From positions 1 to 5,449 of the forward strand of contig CALQBB020000083.1 in assembly GCA_943328715.2 (NCBI GenBank): a stretch of 5,449 nt of DNA, in the 5' to 3' direction. Source of the stretch: Polynucleobacter meluiroseus (GTDB lineage Bacteria; Bacteroidota; Bacteroidia; Flavobacteriales_D; Crocinitomicaceae). A program made the translations under genes and the position numbers. Each line of letters begins with the position of its first letter. The first letter of the stretch is position 1. Under the pieces are notes generated by a model. The model worked only from the letters and a program-made list of their open reading frames with translations, was not told the DNA's origin and ran no database searches. Below are positions 1-5,449 of the stretch, in pieces.

Positions 1-1640
1 GTACGAACGAAATACGTTTGATCGTATTCAGACAAACCCATGTACGAACCAGCTTGGAAGTTTCCAGAACCAGCATTCATTTTCAATACATATCCATCTG
101 ATGCTCCGCCGTTATAGCTAAGGTCATTTCCGGAAGAAATTGGCAGTGAAGAGGAGGATGTTCCTCCACCAACGTAAACGGAACCATTTGTTCCCACAGC
201 AATTGAATTCCCTGTTTCGTTTCCCGTCCCACCGAAGTAGGTACTCCATTGTAAATTCGTTAGTGTGGAATTAAATTTAAAGATAACGGCATCTTGGCTT
301 CCATTCAACATGGCTTGAGAAGCACCAACAGTTGGGAAATTGAGGGATGCTGTAGAACTTGAAATATAGACGTTTTGATTATTATCTAATACGATTTCCC
401 CACGGAATTGATCTCCGTAATTATAATTGAGTGTAGTTGTGTTAAGTCCATCCGTGCCTGTCCCACCAATAAAAGTGGATGAAAGTAGCGTTGTACCACT
501 AGGATTTAAGCGTGCAACGTAGATATCCGAACCGTTAAATTCTAGTTCGTTTTGCAATTGATACGGACCACCATTAAAAGAATTATCAAAAGCTCCAGTG
601 GTAATTGGAAAGTTGGCGGATGAGGTAACGCCATAAATGTATAATTCGCCATTCGGAGCAGAAACGATCGAATGTGGTGTTTCGTTTCCGGCTCCACCTA
701 GGAAAGTAGAATACAATAAGGCTGAACCACTTGCGTTGAACTTCGTAATGGCGGCATCCATGGGAAAGAAACCTGTTCCACCACCGAAACTAGAATCAAA
801 TGCTCCGGTTGTGATAGGGTAACCCGTTCCAAAGACGATTCCACCACCAAATAGATTACTGTTCGGGTCTGGTGTCGCCGTGAAGCCCCAGTTATCTGCG
901 GTAGAACCCGAGAACGTAGAGAAGGTTAAGCTTGGATCGATGTATAGACGTTCTGACGAATCGTATCCTTCCGGTAAAACAAAAGAAATCAGATTATCCA
1001 GAAGTTGGAATTGCATGTGAACTTCAGATTTTTTTCCGTTTTCGGAAATATTCCAGGCTTTTGGTGCAGAATAGGAAATTGTGCCAAGTGAATGAGTGAG
1101 TACAAGATTTCCCTGTGAATCGATTTGGATTTTATCCGCTCCCTCAAAATAAAAAGACAATTGACTTAAGTCGGCATGTGGCTGGACATCAAACGAGAAG
1201 CGGAGCTGCTCCAATTCTCCGTCGTAAATCAAATCAATGCCATCAAAATAAGAAGGCAATACTAATTTCGATACGCCATGTATTGATGATTTCCATTTCG
1301 ACTGGTCACTGCCAATCATGTAGTTGAAATAGTGTGAGCTTGAATCACTTTCTTGTATTTCAACTGTCTTATTAGCGTTTCGGAATATGTGCTTTACGGC
1401 GTGATATTTTGTTGTTTCATGTGTTGTTTCCTCGCCGTCATGATGATTGTGACTCATCGCATCGCTTAGAAAGTAAGTCAGCCCCTGATTTTCTACGTAC
1501 AATTTGCCGCCATTCAGATCTACACTGTATTGAATGCGTTCATCCCATTGGCCTTTATTGGGAATCATCCATACCTTTTGTGCGAAAAGCGCAAAGGAAG
1601 ATGAAGTGATGAGAAGAAAAGTGAGTAGGCCTTTAATCAT
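1..1640 (-). CDS. Secreted DUF7948/SBBP beta-propeller protein, 3' end outside window
   Basis: This is a large exported protein of unknown precise function; 546 codons are visible and no stop is reached before the window edge. The start is ATG at 1640-1638, and an in-frame TAG lies just upstream, so no longer start is possible. Residues 1-20 (MIKGLLTFLL..., ending LFA-Q) form a signal peptide. Residues 23-235 look like the DUF7948 domain that often precedes SBBP repeats: the NKGQWD opening, a YFDGIDLIYDG segment near 131-141, and the end at LYIDPSLTFSTF. From residue 241 onward the chain is built of beta-propeller repeats with STFxGGxGNE and FPITTGAFD signatures. Residues 64-84 are rich in His. 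In this phylum such proteins usually end in a T9SS sorting or gliding-motility-type C-terminal domain, which would lie beyond the edge here. It is divergent from the M14 peptidase gene. The domain family call is firm from motifs; the role (surface adhesion or scaffold) is inference. Confidence 0.88.
   Translation of the reverse strand, partial: MIKGLLTFLLITSSSFALFAQKVWMIPNKGQWDERIQYSVDLNGGKLYVENQGLTYFLSDAMSHNHHDGEETTHETTKYHAVKHIFRNANKTVEIQESDSSSHYFNYMIGSDQSKWKSSIHGVSKLVLPSYFDGIDLIYDGELEQLRFSFDVQPHADLSQLSFYFEGADKIQIDSQGNLVLTHSLGTISYSAPKAWNISENGKKSEVHMQFQLLDNLISFVLPEGYDSSERLYIDPSLTFSTFSGSTADNWGFTATPDPNSNLFGGGIVFGTGYPITTGAFDSSFGGGTGFFPMDAAITKFNASGSALLYSTFLGGAGNETPHSIVSAPNGELYIYGVTSSANFPITTGAFDNSFNGGPYQLQNELEFNGSDIYVARLNPSGTTLLSSTFIGGTGTDGLNTTTLNYNYGDQFRGEIVLDNNQNVYISSSTASLNFPTVGASQAMLNGSQDAVIFKFNSTLTNLQWSTYFGGTGNETGNSIAVGTNGSVYVGGGTSSSSLPISSGNDLSYNGGASDGYVLKMNAGSGNFQAGSYMGLSEYDQTYFVR
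3..920 (-). repeat. SBBP-type beta-propeller repeat array within the partial CDS
   Basis: Protein-level repeats begin at residues 241 (STFSGS), 311 (STFLGG), 388 (STFIGG), 466 (STYFGG) and about 532 (SYMGLS), giving a period of 66-78 residues. A typical unit runs ST(F/Y)xGGxGNE, then a strand like GELYIYGVTSS or GSVYVGGGTSS, then FPITTGAFD, a Gly-rich turn, and a strand like DAAITKFNASGS. The first and last visible units are the most divergent, and the unit from 388 carries extra residues (about 400-412). The nucleotide sequence has diverged between units, so this is an old repeat array, not a recent tandem duplication. The array probably continues beyond the window edge. Confidence 0.8.
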
Positions 1641-1673
1641 TATTAGCTAAGATACATTTTTTGTAAATGACTG

Positions 1674-1682
1674 CAAAACATA
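1674..1682 (-). promoter_or_regulatory. Candidate -7 element for the SBBP-protein gene
   Basis: Read on the minus strand this is TATGTTTTG, one base longer than the Bacteroidota -7 consensus TAnnTTTG. A TTG lies upstream (plus positions 1697-1699) with a 14-base spacer, shorter than the usual 17-23. It would place transcription start near 1667 and give a leader of roughly 25-30 nt before ATG at 1640. Position and partial match are the only support. Confidence 0.25.
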
Positions 1683-1748
1683 GACAAACTTTAAGACAAA
1701 AGGTTGCCTCTTTTTTCATAAAATAGTGTTTTTCAGATTCATTTTTCG

Positions 1749-1756
1749 TTTATTTG
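1749..1756 (+). promoter_or_regulatory. Candidate -7 element for the M14 peptidase gene
   Basis: TTTATTTG matches five of the six fixed bases of the Bacteroidota -7 consensus TAnnTTTG. It would give transcription start near 1763 and a very short leader before ATG at 1775. No TTG sits at the expected distance upstream. An alternative pairs TTG at 1704-1706 with TAGTGTTT at 1724-1731 over a 17-base spacer, but its -7 match is worse. Neither is convincing alone. Confidence 0.22.
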
Positions 1757-1774
1757 TAGTGCTAAAATCATTCT

Positions 1775-4615
1775 ATGAAAAACTTTTTACTCTCCGTCCT
1801 TTTCTTGGCAATTAATTGGACAATGTACGCACAAGATTATTCCCGTTTAAAAGTATTTGTCAACGAAGAACAATTATACAAGCTAGGTAATCTTGGTGTG
1901 GCTGTAGATCACGGAATCCGCAAAGAAGGAACCTTTTTTATTTCCGACTTTTCAAGTGCCGAACGTGCTACCATGGATCAATACGAATTTAATTATGAAG
2001 TATTGATTGAGGACGTTGAACAATACTACATTGATATCTTAAACAATCCACAAAAGCAAGAGCCAAGTCTGAAAAATACGATTTGTACAAGTACTTCAGG
2101 AAGTGGATCCAGTTATGCGAACCCAACAACCCCGGCAAATTTCAACTTAGGAACCATGGGTGGATATTTGAAGTACAATGAAATGCTCGCGGAATTAGAT
2201 GCGATGGTGCAGCAGTATCCGAATTTAATTACAGCAAAAGCGCCTATTTCTACATTTGTAACACACGAGAATCGCCCGATTTATCAAGTGAAAATATCAG
2301 ACAATCCAAATGTAGATGAAAATGAACCGAAGGCTTTATATACAGCCATTCATCACGCTAGAGAACCGATGAGTTTGATGGAAACAATCTTTTTCATGTG
2401 GTATGTGTTGGAAAACTATGGAACGAACGAGGAAATCACTTATTTGGTGAATGAAACGCAATTGTTTTTTGTGCCTTGTATTAATCCAGATGGATACGTG
2501 TACAATGAAACCACAAATCCAAACGGTGGTGGAATGTGGCGTAAAAACCGACGTAATATTGGTGGTGGTGTTTACGGCGTTGACTTAAACAGAAATTACG
2601 GTTACGGTTGGGGAACTACAGGAACAAGTACGAATACAAGTAACGAAACTTATTGCGGAACAGCTCCTTATTCTGAACCAGAAGTTCAGGCAATGCGTTG
2701 GTTGGTGCAAAATCACAAATTTGTAACGGCTTTCAATGCGCACACCTATGCACGAGACATCTTGTTTCCAATAGGAACAACGACGGCAGAATTTGCGGAT
2801 CACCACGACTATTTTCAAGCAGAATCAAATCATATGGTTCAATTCAATGGTTATACAGCCATGAAAAGTTCAGCGCTTTATCCTGCTTCTGGAGATTCAG
2901 ATGATTATATGTATAAAATGGACATCGGTGTTGGTGTGAAGGATACGATGTTTGTTCATACTCCGGAAGTTGGAACAGCATTCTGGCAACCTTCCTCTGA
3001 AATTATTGCTACATGTAAAGAAATGGTGTTTCCAAATTTAATTTTGGCTCACATCACACGAAATTACGTGGTAGTGAAAGACACGGATCCAATGAATATT
3101 TCAACGTTAAGCGGGAATTTCAATCACTCTGCTTACCGTTTAGGACGCATGTCCGGACCTGTTACTGTTTCCATTCAGCCCTTATTAAACGTAGTAAGTG
3201 CAGGAGCTTCTATTGTTTACAATTTGAACCAAATGCAGACATTAACAGGAGCAATTTCGTATACATTGAATCCGAATATTCAATTTGGAGATCAAATTAA
3301 ATACATTCTGAAAACAGACAACGGCTTATGGGTGAAGAGAGATACTATTGTTAAAACTTACGGAGCCTATAATTTACAGGTTACGGAGAACGCAAGTACC
3401 TCAACAAACTGGACAGGTAACTGGAGTACGACAACAAGTACCTTTGTTTCATCTCCAAAATGTTTTACCGATACACCAACAGGAAATTACGTGAACAATG
3501 CGAATACGACCTATTCATATGTTCCAACAATTGATCTTACGAGTGCTTACGCTGCAAAAATTACGTTTTATGCGAAGTGGAATATTGAGGCGGATTTTGA
3601 CTACGCTCAGTTTCAAGTTTCCATCGATGGTGGGACAACGTGGATTGGTCAGTGTGGAAATTACACGAACGCTGGAACGAGCGCAAATGGAAGTGTTCAG
3701 CCAAATAACCAACCAGTTTATGATGGCATTATGACCAACTGGGTATTGGAAGAAATAAACTTAAGTGATTATTTAGGTCAAATCATTAAGGTGCGTTTTC
3801 AATTGAAATCTGATGGTGGAACTCGAAAAGATGGATTCTATTTTGATGATTTCTCCATCTACTATAATATTCAAGGTCCAGCTGTGACACCTACCGCTCA
3901 ATTTACAACGACTAATTCTGTTGTTTGCTCTGGCATGAGTGCTTCTTTCAACGATACCTCTTTGGATAATCCAACATCATGGTCATGGAACTTTGGTGAT
4001 GGCGGAACGGATAATGTTCAAAATCCAACTCACATCTTCACAAGCGCAGGAACATACACGGTTCAATTAACAGTTACGAATGCAGCGGGAAGTAACTCAA
4101 CATCTCAAGTGATTACCGTGAATCAAACACCAAATTTGACCATCTCAACTTCGGATACGGATGGAGTCGTTTGTCTTGATGGTGGACTGATTACCTTATC
4201 ATCTAATCAAACGGGAACTGTTTTTAACGGAACAGGAGTAAACGGAACTTCTTTCGATCCAATGATTGCGGGAATTGGAGTGCAAATGATTACAGGAACC
4301 TACACGGATGGAATTGGTTGTATAGCGAATGAGTCCTTGTCTATTGTAGTTGAGGACTGTGCTTCGATTTCAGAGTTGTCAAGTTTTGGCGTTCAGGTAT
4401 TCCCTAATCCGAATCAAGGTTCGTTTACCATCAAAGGACTTGAACTTGAATCAGCATTTTCTGTGTATGATTTGAATGGTAAAATCATCTTTGAGGGAAC
4501 GGCATCATCCACAATGGAGCAAATTCAATTACCGAAAATTACATCAGGAATTTACTACCTGCAGTCCACTAAAAACGGACAGATTGGTCAATTGAAATTC
4601 GCAGTCTTAAATTAA
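1775..4615 (+). CDS. Secreted M14 zinc carboxypeptidase with PKD domain and T9SS sorting tail
   Basis: This complete 946-residue protein should be an extracellular metallocarboxypeptidase that removes C-terminal residues from peptides. ATG 1775 is the only sensible start, since in-frame TAA lies at 1763-1765. Order: signal peptide 1-19/20 (ending MYA-Q); propeptide-like region about 22-100; Ser/Gly/Pro linker 104-125; M14 catalytic domain about 128-430; beta-sandwich linker about 435-530; jelly-roll module 531-698 resembling the M6/immune inhibitor A accessory domain; PKD 704-785 (WNFGDGG, HIFTSAGTYTVQLTV); Ig-like 787-862; T9SS type A tail 870-946. Zinc ligands are H194, E197 (HAREP) and H323 (FNAHTY). 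R256 (WRKNRR) and N272-R273 (VDLNRNY) correspond to the residues that bind the C-terminal carboxylate in carboxypeptidase A, Y369 to Tyr248 and E398 (PEVG) to Glu270. All key residues are present, so activity is expected. Pocket residues D374 and D376 suggest basic or mixed specificity. It is much longer than bare M14 enzymes because of the C-terminal modules. Natural substrate unknown. Confidence 0.95.
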   Translation: MKNFLLSVLFLAINWTMYAQDYSRLKVFVNEEQLYKLGNLGVAVDHGIRKEGTFFISDFSSAERATMDQYEFNYEVLIEDVEQYYIDILNNPQKQEPSLKNTICTSTSGSGSSYANPTTPANFNLGTMGGYLKYNEMLAELDAMVQQYPNLITAKAPISTFVTHENRPIYQVKISDNPNVDENEPKALYTAIHHAREPMSLMETIFFMWYVLENYGTNEEITYLVNETQLFFVPCINPDGYVYNETTNPNGGGMWRKNRRNIGGGVYGVDLNRNYGYGWGTTGTSTNTSNETYCGTAPYSEPEVQAMRWLVQNHKFVTAFNAHTYARDILFPIGTTTAEFADHHDYFQAESNHMVQFNGYTAMKSSALYPASGDSDDYMYKMDIGVGVKDTMFVHTPEVGTAFWQPSSEIIATCKEMVFPNLILAHITRNYVVVKDTDPMNISTLSGNFNHSAYRLGRMSGPVTVSIQPLLNVVSAGASIVYNLNQMQTLTGAISYTLNPNIQFGDQIKYILKTDNGLWVKRDTIVKTYGAYNLQVTENASTSTNWTGNWSTTTSTFVSSPKCFTDTPTGNYVNNANTTYSYVPTIDLTSAYAAKITFYAKWNIEADFDYAQFQVSIDGGTTWIGQCGNYTNAGTSANGSVQPNNQPVYDGIMTNWVLEEINLSDYLGQIIKVRFQLKSDGGTRKDGFYFDDFSIYYNIQGPAVTPTAQFTTTNSVVCSGMSASFNDTSLDNPTSWSWNFGDGGTDNVQNPTHIFTSAGTYTVQLTVTNAAGSNSTSQVITVNQTPNLTISTSDTDGVVCLDGGLITLSSNQTGTVFNGTGVNGTSFDPMIAGIGVQMITGTYTDGIGCIANESLSIVVEDCASISELSSFGVQVFPNPNQGSFTIKGLELESAFSVYDLNGKIIFEGTASSTMEQIQLPKITSGIYYLQSTKNGQIGQLKFAVLN
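4382..4612 (+). other. T9SS type A C-terminal sorting domain (residues 870-946)
   Basis: The last 77 residues contain the ordered motifs of the Por secretion system tail: VFPNPNQGSFTI, then FSVYDLNGKIIFEG, then LPKITSGIYYLQS, and a final KFAVLN strand. In known systems this beta-sandwich directs the protein across the outer membrane through T9SS and is usually cleaved by the PorU sortase, often with anchoring to A-LPS. Its presence puts the enzyme outside the cell, either attached to the surface or released, and implies that the genome encodes a T9SS. Confidence 0.92.
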
Positions 4616-4617
4616 GA
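4605..4617. repeat. 13-bp palindrome spanning two overlapping convergent stop codons
   Basis: TCTTAA-A-TTAAGA is a perfect 6+1+6 inverted repeat. The plus-strand stop TAA (4613-4615) and the minus-strand stop TAA (4614-4612) both use the self-complementary TTAA at 4612-4615. As RNA it could form only about a five-pair AT-rich stem, too weak for a normal intrinsic terminator, and no T-run follows. I annotate it as a palindrome, not as a terminator. Confidence 0.6.
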
Positions 4618-5449
4618 TTGAATAAACGCTGCAAGGCGATCGATATACGCTTGATACCCCATGACAAATGGGGTAGTCTCGTGTTCTCCACCTGGGACTA
4701 AAACGGCTTCTTTTTCTCCTGATTTGTGGTCATAAACAAGTTGACCATGACTAGACATCGATAAAAATGAATCGGCCATTCCGTGTATCCACAATAAGGG
4801 AACGTTTACTTTTTTAATTTCTGTGGCGTTGTCAATTTTCAAATCTACTAGGAACGAACCTGGCATCGACAAAAGCGCGGCATCTTGAATCATGATTTCT
4901 GCAGAAGCGAAAGGTGCTTCGAGAATAATTTTGGATGGTTGTAGGGCGTATTCACTAGCGTGTCCTGCGACTTCGCAAACTGGAGCTGAGCCCAATGAAA
5001 AACCAAACATCACGAAGCGATCGTTGCTTAATCCGCGGTCTTTTAACCATGAAATCGCCGAGGAAGTTGACGCATACATGTTTGCTTCTGTAGCCGTTCC
5101 TTCGCTCATGCCAAATCCTGGATAGTCGAACATCAGTACCCCGTATCTTCCGAGTCCACCAATGTTTGCGTATAATTTTTCACGGCACCAGTAGAAGTCC
5201 ATGTGGTCTTTGTTTCCGTGACAGTACAAAATAACCGTGTCTTGACTGATTTGATTCGTGTCGCCAACATAGATCCCTTGAACTTGAACGGTTTTCCCAT
5301 CAATATTCACAGGAAAATGAACACGGTGAATCAGACTGTCTGGAACAGCAAATTGTCCGTTTAGTTCCAAGGAAACTTCACCTGTGTAGGCGTCCAATTG
5401 GTAACTTTCTAGTTTGGATCCATTAAACAAAAAGGAATCGAGTCGCTTA
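4612..5449 (-). CDS. Alpha/beta-hydrolase (BEM46/ABHD13-like), 5' end outside window
   Basis: This is a serine hydrolase of the alpha/beta-hydrolase fold, probably an esterase, thioesterase or lipase-like enzyme; substrate unknown. The reading frame is still open at the window end (codons for KRLDSF precede the TTG at 5430), so the true start lies outside. Counting residue 1 at 5430, the landmarks are: oxyanion region YCHGN (H71-G72-N73); FDYPGFGMSEG at 101-111, the loop typical of the BEM46/ABHD13 group; nucleophile elbow GFSLG with S145 (codon 4998-4996); ILEAPFAS at 169-176; acid D220 in WIHGMAD; and catalytic H250 in PGGEH. The triad is complete and spaced as in the family, so activity is expected. 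The first 50-60 visible residues are a beta-rich extension before the core. Whether a signal or lipoprotein peptide precedes it cannot be seen. It is convergent with the M14 gene, overlapping it by 4 bp, so it is not in its operon. Confidence 0.9.
   Translation of the reverse strand, partial: KRLDSFLFNGSKLESYQLDAYTGEVSLELNGQFAVPDSLIHRVHFPVNIDGKTVQVQGIYVGDTNQISQDTVILYCHGNKDHMDFYWCREKLYANIGGLGRYGVLMFDYPGFGMSEGTATEANMYASTSSAISWLKDRGLSNDRFVMFGFSLGSAPVCEVAGHASEYALQPSKIILEAPFASAEIMIQDAALLSMPGSFLVDLKIDNATEIKKVNVPLLWIHGMADSFLSMSSHGQLVYDHKSGEKEAVLVPGGEHETTPFVMGYQAYIDRLAAFIQS

Larger units (their letters stand above)
1641..1774. promoter_or_regulatory. Divergent intergenic region, both promoters expected
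   Basis: This 134-bp AT-rich spacer separates the starts of two divergent genes for exported proteins, so both promoters should lie here unless they reach into the coding sequences. No Shine-Dalgarno-like GGAGG is seen before either ATG, which fits Bacteroidota translation starts. No clear operator palindrome or riboswitch was found. The only G/C-richer patch is AGGTTGCCTC at 1701-1710, followed by a run of six T. The two best matches to the Bacteroidota -7 consensus TAnnTTTG are listed separately; both are imperfect. Confidence 0.6.

Noticed and set aside
637..822. Short plus-strand open frame opposite the propeller-repeat region
   Set aside because: It is the complement of well-formed SBBP repeats on the minus strand and has no domain or start signal of its own.
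1115..1609. Two short plus-strand open frames (1115-1327 and 1409-1609)
   Set aside because: Both are antisense to the DUF7948-like domain of the minus-strand gene and look like chance frames.
1653..1660. TACATTTT as a promoter -7 element for the peptidase gene
   Set aside because: It matches five of six fixed bases but sits about 115 bases before the start, with no TTG at the right spacing; poly-T tracts here make chance matches likely.
2585..2818. Open frame of 77 codons on the minus strand inside the peptidase gene
   Set aside because: It lies wholly antisense to the M14 catalytic domain, whose motifs are intact, and its translation shows no recognisable domain.
4600..4640. Intrinsic terminator between the convergent genes
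   Set aside because: Only an AT-rich stem of about five pairs can form and there is no following T-run, so it does not meet the usual pattern.
4892..5125. Plus-strand open frame of 77 codons
   Set aside because: It is antisense to the hydrolase core, including the GFSLG nucleophile elbow on the other strand.
5428..5430. TTG as the start codon of the hydrolase
   Set aside because: The frame continues upstream without a stop to the window edge, and TTG starts are uncommon; the real start is more likely outside the window.
1..5449. A new defence, mobile or biosynthetic system
   Set aside because: All three genes fall into known families with ordinary architecture for Bacteroidota. No transposase, integrase, nuclease, reverse transcriptase, direct-repeat array or non-coding structure was found.

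Overview
The window looks like chromosomal DNA from a Bacteroidota bacterium, most likely in the Flavobacteriales. It is AT-rich. No Shine-Dalgarno is visible before the two starts that lie inside the window. One gene carries a complete type IX secretion (T9SS) type A C-terminal sorting domain. The PKD, Ig-like and SBBP-repeat modules are common in secreted proteins of this phylum. Genus cannot be fixed from sequence reading alone.

There are three genes and almost no spare DNA. (1) Positions 1-1640, minus strand: the first 546 codons of a large secreted protein with a signal peptide, a DUF7948-like N-terminal domain and a run of SBBP-type beta-propeller repeats. Its 3' end is outside the window. 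(2) Positions 1775-4615, plus strand: a complete 946-residue secreted M14 zinc carboxypeptidase with signal peptide, propeptide, full catalytic set, three or four beta-sandwich modules including a PKD domain, and a T9SS sorting tail. (3) Positions 4612-5449, minus strand: an alpha/beta-hydrolase of the BEM46/ABHD13-like type with an intact Ser-Asp-His triad. Its 5' end is outside the window.

Genes 1 and 2 are divergent across a 134-bp AT-rich spacer that must hold both promoters. Genes 2 and 3 are convergent and overlap by 4 bp, with the two stop codons sharing one TTAA inside a 13-bp palindrome. Genes 1 and 2 both make exported proteins, and gene 2 almost certainly leaves the cell through T9SS. 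A shared role in extracellular protein or polymer breakdown is possible but not shown. Gene 3 has no evident functional link to them.

I found no RNA gene, CRISPR array, insertion sequence, phage gene or defence cassette, and no new biological system. The points most worth a second look are the acidic S1' pocket predicted for the carboxypeptidase, its unusually long C-terminal module chain, and the overlapping convergent stops.
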